This document shows positions 9,092 through 16,762 of a stretch of 64,000 nucleotides of DNA, piece by piece. The stretch spans positions 113,978-177,977 of the forward strand of contig JAHXQP010000024.1 in the NCBI GenBank assembly GCA_019391515.1, in the 5' to 3' direction. Made by a program: the position numbers and the translations under genes. This stretch comes from Clostridiaceae bacterium. Its GTDB lineage: Bacteria; Bacillota; Clostridia; Tissierellales; Sporanaerobacteraceae. Each line of letters opens with the position of its first letter. The first letter of the stretch is position 1. The notes under the pieces are model-generated. The model made no database searches. It was given only the letters and a program-made list of their open reading frames with translations, and was not told the origin of the DNA.

Positions 9092-9172
9092 AAAACCACT
9101 CCTTAGCTTTCTCAACTAGTGAAAATCTTATTAACTATTGAATCCTAAAATATTAATATGATATCAATAAAT

Positions 9173-9201
9173 AATATAATCGTTTTTTGTCTAAAAGTCA
9201 A
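9173..9201 (-). promoter_or_regulatory. Candidate sigma-A promoter of the activator gene
   Basis: The minus strand has TTGACT (9196-9201), a 17-base spacer and TATATT (9173-9178), about 80 bases upstream of the start at 9091. This would give the activator constant, sigma-A-driven expression. Confidence 0.55.
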
Positions 9202-9283
9202 AAAATCTTCCGAATTGTCTGAAAACTGGCAGTGCTTTTAATCTCTACAGAGTCTTTTTATAAATAAAAAATACAGAAAAATA

Positions 9284-9320
9284 AAAGAAGAAATGTATCA
9301 CAAGAATACATTTCTTCTTT
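9284..9320 (-). terminator. Terminator after the tRNA-Gln/tRNA-Glu genes
   Basis: Arms AAAGAAGAAATGTAT and ATACATTTCTTCTTT with a 7-base loop. On the minus strand a T-rich tract follows, just past the 3' end of tRNA-Glu. Confidence 0.82.
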
Positions 9321-9326
9321 TTGTTT

Positions 9327-9401
9327 TGGTAGCCCCAAGGAGAATCGAACTCCTGATTCTGCCGTGAGAGGGCAGCGTCTTAACCGCTTGACCATGGGGC
9401 C
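9327..9401 (-). tRNA. tRNA-Glu (anticodon CTC)
   Basis: 75 bases with encoded CCA (9327-9329). The acceptor stem GGCCCCA pairs with TGGGGCT, and the anticodon loop CTCTCAC sits on the CTGCC/GGCAG stem. The TTCGATT T-loop is present. It lies 11 bases after tRNA-Gln, so the two are co-transcribed. Confidence 0.96.
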
Positions 9402-9412
9402 CTATTTGTTTT

Positions 9413-9487
9413 TGGCTCCGGGACTAGGACTCGAACCTAGACTATGTGATCCAGAGTCACAGGTGCTACCAATTACACAATCCCGGA
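9413..9487 (-). tRNA. tRNA-Gln (anticodon CTG)
   Basis: 75 bases with encoded CCA. Acceptor TCCGGGA pairs with TCCCGGA, and the loop CTCTGGA on the TGTGA/TCACA stem gives anticodon CTG. It lies downstream of gltX on the same strand. Confidence 0.96.
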
Positions 9488-9554
9488 TCAAAAGTTATTA
9501 CATTAATAGTATACTCCTATTTTTTTGATATAGCAACCTAGTTTTTTGATTTTT

Positions 9555-9608
9555 TTATCACATACTTTTATTTGCTTTTTATAAACTACAAATAAAAGTA
9601 TGTGATAA
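9555..9608 (-). other. Strong hairpin after gltX without a T-run
   Basis: Nearly perfect 20-bp inverted repeat directly after the gltX stop codon (arms 9555-9574 and 9589-9608). On the minus strand an A-run, not a T-run, follows. It may therefore protect or process the gltX-tRNA transcript rather than end it. Confidence 0.55.
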
Positions 9609-9610
9609 TT

Positions 9611-11086
9611 TTATTCTAAAATATTTTTATTTATGTAGCTTATAGCCTTATCCATTCTTTCAACACAAGTCTCTTTTCCTAAAATAGATATGATGTCAAA
9701 TAGGCTTGGCCCTACTGTTCTTCCAGAGATAGCAAGCCTTGTAGGATGGATAATATCTCCACCTTTAATTCCTAACTCATCTATTAAATTCCTATAAACT
9801 TTTTCTACCGTTTCTACATCGAAACTAGGAGCATTTTTTAAAGCTTCTTTCCCTTTTTCAAGTATTTCAGTTACTCCTTCTTTTTTAAATCTCTTTTTTA
9901 TGCCTTTTTCTTCATATTCATCTATGTCTTTTAAAAAATAACTGCTGGCATCTGAAATTTCAGGAAGCAATTTTACTTTTTCCCTTACAACATTTACTAC
10001 CCTTTTTATATAATCATATCTTTTTTCAATATCATCCCTTCCAATTAACCCATCTTCAATAAGGTAGGGAATAGCTTCTTTAGTTATATATTCTAAATCA
10101 GATTTTGTTAAATATTGTCCGTTCATCCAGCTTAGTTTTTTTATATCATATATAGCTGCTGTTTTATTTACTTTGTCTAATGAAAACTTTTCAATTGTCT
10201 CTTCTATAGAGAATAACTCTTCATTGTCTCCCGGGGACCATCCTAATAAAGTCAGATAGTTTACCAATGTTTCTGGGAGATACCCATCTTTTCTAAACTC
10301 TTCAACAGATGTAGCACCGTGTCTTTTACTTAATTTACTCCTATCTGGAGCTAGTATCATAGGTAAATGAGAAAACTTTGGCACTTCGTAGTCTAAGGCT
10401 TTATAAGTTAAAATTTGTTTTGGCGTATTAGACAAATGTTCTTCTGCCCTTATTACATGGCTTATTCTCATAGCATGATCATCTATTACACAGGCAAAAT
10501 TATAAGTAGGTATACCATTAGATTTCATAATTATATAGTCATCTAATTGACCATTGTCAACTACTACTTTCCCTCTAATTAAATCTTCTATTTCAGTACT
10601 CCCATCCCTAGGCATTTTGATCCTTATTACATAGGATTTCCCAGCTTTTAGGTTGCTTTCTATTTCTTCCTTTGATAAATGACTACATCTGCCTGAATAT
10701 CTATATGGAAGTTTATTCTTCCTTTGTTCTTCTCTTTCTTTTTCTATATCTTCTTCAGTACAAAAACAATAATAAGCTTTTCCTTCATCTAAAAGCCTTT
10801 TTATTTCTCTTCTGTACAACTCTATTCTTTCCGATTGAAAATAAGGTCCATATTCTCCACCTATTTCTGGACCTTCATCCCAATCCATTCCTAGCCACTT
10901 CATACTAGATAATATTTGAGATATAGAATCCTCTTTAAGTCTTTTTTTGTCTGTATCTTCTATTCTTAAAATAAACTTTCCTTTATTTTTCTTTACAAAA
11001 TAATAATTAAATAATGCTGTTCTAGCCCCTCCTACATGTAAATATCCAGTAGGACTAGGCGCAAATCTAACCCTTACTTCCTCCAT
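9611..11086 (-). CDS. gltX: Glutamyl-tRNA synthetase
   Basis: Class I aminoacyl-tRNA synthetase that charges tRNA-Glu (491 residues, normal length). The N-terminus RFAPSPTGYLHVGG holds the HIGH-type motif, and SKLSKRHGA near residue 245 is the KMSKS-type motif. The CFCTEE region fits the zinc-binding-like insert. I choose the ATG at 11086, seven bases after AAAGGAGATG; the longer frame would start on that ribosome-binding site. It is followed by tRNA-Gln and tRNA-Glu, its likely partners. Whether it also charges tRNA-Gln cannot be judged here. Confidence 0.95.
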   Translation of the reverse strand: MEEVRVRFAPSPTGYLHVGGARTALFNYYFVKKNKGKFILRIEDTDKKRLKEDSISQILSSMKWLGMDWDEGPEIGGEYGPYFQSERIELYRREIKRLLDEGKAYYCFCTEEDIEKEREEQRKNKLPYRYSGRCSHLSKEEIESNLKAGKSYVIRIKMPRDGSTEIEDLIRGKVVVDNGQLDDYIIMKSNGIPTYNFACVIDDHAMRISHVIRAEEHLSNTPKQILTYKALDYEVPKFSHLPMILAPDRSKLSKRHGATSVEEFRKDGYLPETLVNYLTLLGWSPGDNEELFSIEETIEKFSLDKVNKTAAIYDIKKLSWMNGQYLTKSDLEYITKEAIPYLIEDGLIGRDDIEKRYDYIKRVVNVVREKVKLLPEISDASSYFLKDIDEYEEKGIKKRFKKEGVTEILEKGKEALKNAPSFDVETVEKVYRNLIDELGIKGGDIIHPTRLAISGRTVGPSLFDIISILGKETCVERMDKAISYINKNILE

Positions 11087-11183
11087 AGATACATCTCCTT
11101 TCAAATAGCTATAACTATTATATCATTAATGTTATCTATTAAAAATTTAAATAATCTACAAATTATAGTTACTTCAAAAAATT

Positions 11184-11224
11184 AAACAGCCTTAGTTCGA
11201 TGGAATATCGAGCTTTAGCTGTTT
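11184..11224 (-). terminator. Terminator upstream of gltX, after the SurA-like pseudogene
   Basis: Arms AAACAGC...TCGAT and ATCGA...GCTGTTT. On the minus strand it is followed by AATTTTTTG. It separates the broken SurA-like gene from gltX. Confidence 0.65.
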
Positions 11225-11293
11225 AAGGTTGTTTTTTATTTCTACTGTCTGCTTAACAGTGCGAGATTCAATATTTATCTACCTTTTTTAAAT

Positions 11294-11995
11294 TTATTTT
11301 AATTTATCAATATAATTTGAATTTTCTATTTTAATTTTCATATTTTGTTCATAATACTCTTTTACATAATTTGTATAATCTTCTTCTGTTTCATTTTCTA
11401 ATTTATTAGCATTTATATTATTTTTGATATATTTTTTAAAGACATGCTCCTGAACTTTTAAATGAGTTAAATAACGTTTTAATTCAGGAGGCCTATATTC
11501 ATTCCAATACTCTTCTTTCGTTAAACCTAAATTCTCTATATAAGCTTCAAAAAATTTTACAGTTTCCTCATCATCCCCAGAATATACTGCCTCTTTCTCC
11601 ATTTGAATTTCCTTTTTAATTTCCTCGTTATCTACAACTAGATTATTTTGTTTTGCATAGTATTCTTCAAGCTTTTCTGAAGCTATTTAATTAAAAGGGG
11701 TTTTATAATCATCTTTATCTTTTAATTTTCCATCAAGTTCGTAAAGTTTTTTCCTAAATTCTAACTCTCCTTTATATACTGGCTCTCCATTTATAGTAGC
11801 AACTAAGGTATCATTCTCTAACAATTTTTTATTTTCTCTTATATTAGTTGCAAAATTTGAAATATCTTTTATATTGTTCTCTACATTATTGATATTTTCT
11901 TCGTTAGACCTTACACTAAAATTTTTATTCTTAAAAAAACATAAAGTTAGAGTTAATAAAATGCCTAAAAATAAAAAATATTTTCTATTTTTCAT
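11294..11995 (-). pseudogene. SurA-N-like secreted protein gene broken by one TAA stop
   Basis: Two open frames (11687-11995 and 11294-11602) are in the same reading frame. The sequence between them is open from just after a TAA at 11687-11689, reading on as IASEKLEEYYAKQNNLVV. Joined, they give about 233 residues: a membrane anchor (residues 5-22), a linker, then VATINGEPVYKGELEFRK and LKRYLTHLKVQEHVFKKYI. This resembles the SurA N-terminal chaperone fold found next to some peptidyl-prolyl isomerases; no PPIase domain is seen. A single C-to-T change (CAA to TAA) or a sequencing error would explain the break. The family call is moderate. Confidence 0.72.
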
Positions 11996-12260
11996 TTAGA
12001 CACCTCCTCAAATATATTTTTTTAAACAAATTTCAAAATCATCCTATTTTTAAAAATTATAATCATTTAGTTTAATATTTTTATAACATTCCGAATTTTT
12101 TGATATTTTTATATTGTTACCATAATACGTTGTAAACCCCTCATTATGTCAATACCTTCTTTTGAAGTTTTCTGATTATTTAATATAATATAGAAATAAC
12201 TTTTTTATAACCTTATATTTTAGTTCAATGTAAAATTTATTACCTAGTAATATATTTCAA

Positions 12261-12290
12261 GGTGCAGTCTCAAATATTTGAGACTGCACC
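12261..12290. terminator. Perfect 30-bp palindrome beside the cobC remnant
   Basis: GGTGCAGTCTCAAAT and its exact complement meet with no loop. It directly abuts the truncated cobC copy and may be the former cobC terminator, now cut off from the intact gene by the bacteriocin cassette. The rest of 11996-12260 is AT-rich with nothing I can name. Confidence 0.5.
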
Positions 12291-12291
12291 C

Positions 12292-12444
12292 TAAAACATA
12301 TTATTAATTCCTTTTATATATTTATAATTATTTTCTACTGCAATAACAGTTATGCCTCCATTTTTAACTTTAAATCTATAGAAATGTTCAACATTATCAA
12401 ATATCCAACATAGTGCAGATATTATAACACCTTCATGGATGACT
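12292..12444 (-). pseudogene. Truncated duplicate of the cobC 3' end (direct repeat copy A)
   Basis: 153 bases that match 16194-16346, the last 50 or so codons of cobC, with three mismatches inside the repeat. The stop codon is TAG here instead of TAA. The copy has no start or catalytic part. Similarity ends at 12444, where sequence of the bacteriocin cassette begins. Confidence 0.93.
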
Positions 12445-12481
12445 TATACCACTAACAAGTTTTTTGTTCTGATAAAATATT

Positions 12482-13150
12482 TTATCTTACTAGTGTAAGA
12501 TCATTATTTTTTATAAGATATTCTTTTTCACAAATACTTGCAATAGACCTACTATGAGTTGCTATTATCAATTTATGCCCAATTTCTTGTAAGTTCTTGA
12601 ACACCTTGAGAATATCTTTTTCTGTTTCTTCATCTAATGCACCTGTAGGCTCATCAGCAATTAATAACCGTGGTTGCTTAACTATAGCTCTTGCTATAGC
12701 CACTCTTTGCGATTCTCCTCCAGATAGTTCGTTAGGATACTTATATTTATGATCAGTTAAACCTACTATTTCTAAAGCATGTTTGACTTTTTTACCAATA
12801 TCTTTTTTGTTTGTACCTAAACAATGAAGGGTAATTGCAACATTATTAAATATATTTCTGTCATATAGAAGGTTATAATTTTGAGTTATTATTCCAATAT
12901 CCTCCAATCTTAAACTAGACATCTCATCAATATTTTTAGGCAACAATCTGTTATCAAAATAATATTTTCCCTTATACTTTATATCTAGCCCAGCTATTAT
13001 ATTTAACAAAGTTGTTTTACCAGATCCACTTCTCCCCAATATGGCCAAGGAACGCTCTTCTTGCATATAAAAATTTAAATCTTTAAATATTATCTGTTCT
13101 TTTCCATTTGGTAGTATATATTTCTTATTGATACCATTAAGCTGTATCAT
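12482..13150 (-). CDS. ABC transporter ATP-binding protein of the bacteriocin cassette
   Basis: Cytosolic ATPase of the MacB/LolD-like class (222 residues). It has Walker A GRSGSGKTT near residue 40, signature LSGGESQRVAIARA near 137, Walker B LLIADEPTGALDEE and the switch histidine in IIATHS. The ATG at 13150 follows GGGGG by 8 bases and gives the natural IQLNGINKKY start. It lies after the two membrane subunits on the same strand. It probably powers immunity to, or export of, the lactococcin-972-like peptide. Confidence 0.88.
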   Translation of the reverse strand: MIQLNGINKKYILPNGKEQIIFKDLNFYMQEERSLAILGRSGSGKTTLLNIIAGLDIKYKGKYYFDNRLLPKNIDEMSSLRLEDIGIITQNYNLLYDRNIFNNVAITLHCLGTNKKDIGKKVKHALEIVGLTDHKYKYPNELSGGESQRVAIARAIVKQPRLLIADEPTGALDEETEKDILKVFKNLQEIGHKLIIATHSRSIASICEKEYLIKNNDLTLVR

Positions 13151-13225
13151 TTGTATTACCCCCATTTTTCTAAAAAAATAGTCATAAACTAAATTTTATG
13201 CTACAGATTTTCCACTATTTAAGAT

Positions 13226-14521
13226 TTAACGAAAACCATTTTCCAAATCTTTATGTAATTTTTTAATAAAAATTCTATATATAACTGAAAAAACTAAAAA
13301 TATTATAATTGCTAATATAATTAAAATCATTTCATCAAAAAATTTATATTTCCATGTAATTATTATATTTAATATAAAAGCCAAAATATAAGGTAAAATC
13401 AAATCTATTGAAAAAATCTTATATATCTCACCCTTATTACATCCATTTAAAAAATACAGATAATAAACCTTCTTTCTCTTGGAATAAATAAAATGTGATA
13501 TCCCTTTTAAAATAATAAACATAATAATTAAATTTAAAATTAAGAGAAAAAGAATTATCTTTTTATTATTATTTATGGCCGCAATCATATTATTATACTG
13601 AACAACAAAATTTCTTACTCCTATAATAGTATATTTATCGAAAGATGTTTTCTGTGAAATTCTATCTAAGTTTTTTAAAAGAGTTTGAAGTGAGTTCCCA
13701 CTTTTCTCTATAGCAATATCTCCATTTATCATTGCAGAATATAAAATTCCATAAAATTCACTTTCCATATCGCCCATCTCATTATCTATCTTAGATAACC
13801 TTAAGGGATAAGGAACTACTATATAATTATCTAAGTATTTTTCTGAACTTCCATTATAAAAAATATATGTATTTCTTTTTATAAAACCGACAACTTCAAA
13901 TTTAAAGTCTTTGCCATAATAATCTCCAATAAGCACATCTCCAACATCATATATACCACTATAGTCATTCCCCAATAAAATTGGAATCCTACCTGTTGAA
14001 TAATCTACCTTTTCCCAATCAATCTCTTTTCCTCTAGCTAATTCTATATCATAAAATTTAAAAGAGTTTTTATTCATTTGCATACTCTTAGCATTTTGAT
14101 ATATTTTTTTACTTATTTCATCTTTATACTTTCCTTTAACCTCCATGTCTTCCCCATAAGCATAATCAAAGGTGTTATCTCCTTTAAAATTCTCTATCGG
14201 AATAAATTGATCAAATACAGATAAAAATTGAAAATTCTTGTCTGTATCAAGTTCATTATAAAAATTACTTAACACAGAAACCGATGACTTTGAATTTAAA
14301 AAATCTGAAAATTCTTCTGGATCTTCTAACTTATCTATCAATCTATAAATTTCTTTACCATTGTATATGTTTTCGATTTTATCCGTTTTTTCATTAATCC
14401 CAATTGTAAAAAGAGCAAAAACATATACCAAAGTTAAAAAAAGTGTAAGAATAATTAATTCTAAGAAAAATAAAAGGCTATTTTTTTTAAAGTAAAATCT
14501 TATTTCTCTAAAAATATTCAT
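13226..14521 (-). CDS. Bacteriocin-associated membrane protein, C-terminal-half-like subunit
   Basis: 431-residue membrane protein with one N-terminal helix, a large external domain of about 270 residues, and three helices near the C-terminus, the FtsX/MacB-like layout. I assign it to the DUF1430 bacteriocin-associated group by context and topology, not strong motifs. The ATG at 14521 has AGGAGG five bases upstream and overlaps the end of the previous gene by 14 bases. Known relatives are single proteins of about 650-700 residues; here that architecture appears as two separate genes. Confidence 0.65.
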   Translation of the reverse strand: MNIFREIRFYFKKNSLLFFLELIILTLFLTLVYVFALFTIGINEKTDKIENIYNGKEIYRLIDKLEDPEEFSDFLNSKSSVSVLSNFYNELDTDKNFQFLSVFDQFIPIENFKGDNTFDYAYGEDMEVKGKYKDEISKKIYQNAKSMQMNKNSFKFYDIELARGKEIDWEKVDYSTGRIPILLGNDYSGIYDVGDVLIGDYYGKDFKFEVVGFIKRNTYIFYNGSSEKYLDNYIVVPYPLRLSKIDNEMGDMESEFYGILYSAMINGDIAIEKSGNSLQTLLKNLDRISQKTSFDKYTIIGVRNFVVQYNNMIAAINNNKKIILFLLILNLIIMFIILKGISHFIYSKRKKVYYLYFLNGCNKGEIYKIFSIDLILPYILAFILNIIITWKYKFFDEMILIILAIIIFLVFSVIYRIFIKKLHKDLENGFR

Positions 14522-15446
14522 TACTGCCTCCTGCTTTACGTCTTTCATATATAAACAAAGAAAAATAAGTCAATATTAGAAGTATATAACAAAAAGCACT
14601 TTCCTTTATCAATAATCCAATATCTACTTGAAATTTAAATAAGATCTTAAAAATAAACATAATTACAAAACATATGAAAAATAAAATAGTCAAAAATAGA
14701 ATATCTCTTTTCAAATTACTCCATCTAGACTTTCCAATAACATGTTTAATAAAATTTTCTTTTCGATTCTTTAAAAAATATAAATAAGAAGCCAGGCAAA
14801 TCCCTCCTATAATAATCATCTTGCTAAATATTAAAATAATTGGAGTGAAAAAATCCGTTTCTAAAACCCTCCTTATTCCAGCGTCTTTTACATAACCTTT
14901 TCTTAAGACTTTTAAATTTACATTATTTATTTCCTCACCATCAATAACATATGGTGGATCATTTAATTTGAAAAAATCTATATCATTAATTAGCACAGAA
15001 TTATCTAAAAAGCTATTTTCAGATATTCCAAAATATCCAATAACCCTGTATTGTTTATCATTTAGTATAAAAAAATCATTTTGTCCAATCTTTTTCAATT
15101 TAACATTTTTTCCTACTATAGCCTCTTTAGTGTCTTCATTCCTAAAAAATCTTCCCTTTTTTAAAGGCGGTATCCAAGAGTTATAATCATTAGAAAAATA
15201 GGCACGAATATTTCCATCAGTATCATTTCCAATATAGTAAAAAATCCTGAAAGATACATCATTTAATTTTTCATTTGAAATGATATCCTCATAGGACTGT
15301 TCCACTGTTATATTATTCTTAGAGTACAAATCATTGCTTTCAAAAATCAAAAAGTTTTGATATACATTATAATAATTCAACGTTAAAAGAAGTATAAGGG
15401 TACATAGTAAAATACTAATCACTATAAATAGATTTCCTCTTTTCAT
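14508..15446 (-). CDS. Bacteriocin-associated membrane protein, N-terminal-half-like subunit
   Basis: 312 residues: an N-terminal helix (8-26), an external domain (about 30-195), and three membrane helices (about 200-220, 250-270, 278-298). It has the same topology as its downstream partner, so the pair resembles a DUF1430 protein split in two. The downstream gene has its own ribosome-binding site inside this gene's 3' end, which argues for a true two-gene design rather than a recent frameshift. A role in bacteriocin immunity or export is inferred from position. Confidence 0.62.
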   Translation of the reverse strand: MKRGNLFIVISILLCTLILLLTLNYYNVYQNFLIFESNDLYSKNNITVEQSYEDIISNEKLNDVSFRIFYYIGNDTDGNIRAYFSNDYNSWIPPLKKGRFFRNEDTKEAIVGKNVKLKKIGQNDFFILNDKQYRVIGYFGISENSFLDNSVLINDIDFFKLNDPPYVIDGEEINNVNLKVLRKGYVKDAGIRRVLETDFFTPIILIFSKMIIIGGICLASYLYFLKNRKENFIKHVIGKSRWSNLKRDILFLTILFFICFVIMFIFKILFKFQVDIGLLIKESAFCYILLILTYFSLFIYERRKAGGSNEYF

Positions 15447-15527
15447 CTTATGCCATTTCTCCTTAAGAATACAAATATTTATTTCCTACAATTTTTTTAT
15501 AGATATTTCTCATTTTTTATATTCTAT

Positions 15528-15561
15528 AAATAAAAAGCTGAAAAATTTCAGCTTTTTATTT
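15528..15561 (-). terminator. Terminator/attenuator after the bacteriocin gene
   Basis: Perfect 16-bp arms AAATAAAAAGCTGAAA and TTTCAGCTTTTTATTT with a 2-base loop, overlapping the bacteriocin stop codon. The U-rich 3' arm suits termination, which would make much more peptide mRNA than transporter mRNA. Confidence 0.75.
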
Positions 15562-15982
15562 ATTTTCCACGTCCATAACGAGTTATTGCTTTATCGGAAC
15601 GATATGGACTAAATGCCAGATACGGAGATACCGCTTCTGTTCCATTCGTACCCCATTTACGTCCAGAATCAGTTAACATTCTACCTTTTCTATCCTGCAT
15701 TTGTGCTCTTGTATAGTGACGAACTCCTACCCAGGTTGTCCAACCATGAGCTCTAAAATGTGTTGTTCCTTTAATTTCTTTTCGCTCTCTTTTTCCAGTA
15801 TGTTTTGGAGTAGAACGTGTAGAACGTGCGGAACGTACAGAATAACTATTAAGGTTTGTATTTTCTGTGTAGTATCCTGTATCTTCAGACCATCCTCCTC
15901 CTTCATTTGCTAATGCAATATTCCCAGATATACTTATCCCTATAAACAAAACTAATAAACCTGATATTACCTTTTTTTTCAT
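15560..15982 (-). CDS. Lactococcin-972-like bacteriocin precursor
   Basis: 140-residue secreted peptide. A Sec-type signal peptide (MKKKVISGLLVLFIGISISG, cleavage probably after ALA at 25) precedes a mature part beginning NEGGGW. The last 65 residues hold the conserved-looking core HGWTTWVGVRHYTRAQM and DSGRKWGTNGTEAVSPY. The mature part is very basic and has no Cys, so no disulfides or lanthionines. Lactococcin 972 binds lipid II and blocks septum formation; whether this peptide does so is unknown. The following ATPase and membrane genes match the known locus layout. It has its own promoter. Confidence 0.8.
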   Translation of the reverse strand: MKKKVISGLLVLFIGISISGNIALANEGGGWSEDTGYYTENTNLNSYSVRSARSTRSTPKHTGKRERKEIKGTTHFRAHGWTTWVGVRHYTRAQMQDRKGRMLTDSGRKWGTNGTEAVSPYLAFSPYRSDKAITRYGRGK

Positions 15983-16017
15983 AATATCCCCCTCCTATTT
16001 TAATAGCTTTCATATAC

Positions 16018-16046
16018 AAGATATTACATAAAAAGTACATTGTCAA
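16018..16046 (-). promoter_or_regulatory. Sigma-A promoter of the bacteriocin gene
   Basis: The minus strand has a consensus TTGACA (16041-16046), a 17-base spacer and TATCTT (16018-16023), followed by AGGAGGGGG before the ATG. Confidence 0.7.
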
Positions 16047-16073
16047 CAATATTTTCCCCAACTTGAAACCGAT

Positions 16074-16091
16074 ACATCTACATGTAGATGT
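16074..16091. promoter_or_regulatory. 18-bp perfect palindrome, candidate operator
   Basis: ACATCTACATGTAGATGT, centred about 36 bp upstream of the bacteriocin -35 box and between that promoter and the cobC end. The position suits an activator site. No regulator gene is in the cassette. Confidence 0.4.
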
Positions 16092-16125
16092 GTTATATAA
16101 TTCCACCTAATGGTAATCAGCTATA

Positions 16126-16178
16126 ATAAAAAAAGAAGAAGCTTGTTTTTTAAGTGCGTTTCTTCCTTTTCCTAACAT
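16126..16178 (-). terminator. Probable terminator of the cob operon
   Basis: An imperfect stem pairs an AAAAAAGAAGAAGC-like arm with GCGTTTCTTCCTTTT, followed by a T-run on the minus strand. It lies after the intact cobC stop codon and upstream of the bacteriocin promoter. Confidence 0.5.
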
Positions 16179-16192
16179 CCTAATAATAACTT

Positions 16193-16762
16193 TTAAAACA
16201 TATTATTAATTCCTTTTATATATTTATAATTATTTTCTACTGCAATAACAGTTATGCCTCCATTTTTAACTTTAAATCTATAGAAATGTTCAACATTATC
16301 AAATATCCAGCATAGTGCAGATATTATAACCCCTTCATGGGTGACTACCAATATATCCTTATCTTCTTTGATTCTATCATTTAAAAAATCTACTGTCCTA
16401 TTATATAGATCTATTAAACTTTCGCCTTTTGGGATTTTGTAATTTATATAATCTTTTGTCCAATAAGCTGTTTCTTCTGGATATAATTTTTTAATCTCTT
16501 CATAGGTCTTACCTTGAAATAAGCCAAAGTTTATTTCTTTAATTCTTTCATCAAAAATTCCTTCTAATCCTAATATTTCTGCTGTTTCTACAGTTCTTTT
16601 AAGCGGACTTATATATATTTTTCCAAAGGAAAGTTTTTCCACCTGTTTTTTTGTTTCAAGTATTTGTTTTTTACCTACTTGAGATAGTGATGTATCAAAG
16701 CTTCCATATACACCTTTCTTATTCTCTAATGTTTCACCATGTCTAACAAATATTATATCCAT
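16193..16762 (-). CDS. cobC: Alpha-ribazole phosphatase (histidine phosphatase family)
   Basis: Phosphoglycerate-mutase-like phosphatase of 189 residues that removes phosphate from alpha-ribazole phosphate, or from cobalamin phosphate, in the nucleotide-loop pathway. It shows the catalytic FVRHGETLEN (His8), R56-region SPLKRTVETAE, and the second histidine in VVTHEG. It is last of cobT-cobU-cobS-cobC and overlaps cobS by 10 bases. Its last 153 bases are duplicated at 12292-12444 on the far side of the bacteriocin cassette. Confidence 0.9.
   Translation of the reverse strand: MDIIFVRHGETLENKKGVYGSFDTSLSQVGKKQILETKKQVEKLSFGKIYISPLKRTVETAEILGLEGIFDERIKEINFGLFQGKTYEEIKKLYPEETAYWTKDYINYKIPKGESLIDLYNRTVDFLNDRIKEDKDILVVTHEGVIISALCWIFDNVEHFYRFKVKNGGITVIAVENNYKYIKGINNMF
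16194..16346. repeat. Direct repeat copy B (3' end of intact cobC)
   Basis: Partner of the copy at 12292-12444, same orientation, three mismatches in 153 bases. The two copies bracket the whole lactococcin-972-like cassette. Confidence 0.95.

Noticed and set aside
11687..11689. In-frame stop in the SurA-like gene as recoding
   Set aside because: The codon is TAA, which is not used for selenocysteine or pyrrolysine; there is no frameshift signal. A nonsense change or error is simpler.
15903..16106. 67-residue open frame over the bacteriocin start and promoter
   Set aside because: It overlaps the bacteriocin signal-peptide region in another frame and crosses its promoter; no protein family seen.
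12261..16192. Bacteriocin cassette as a transposon or integrative element
   Set aside because: No transposase or integrase, and the flanking repeats are 153 bp of host gene rather than terminal inverted repeats or short target duplications. Kept as an insertion scar only.
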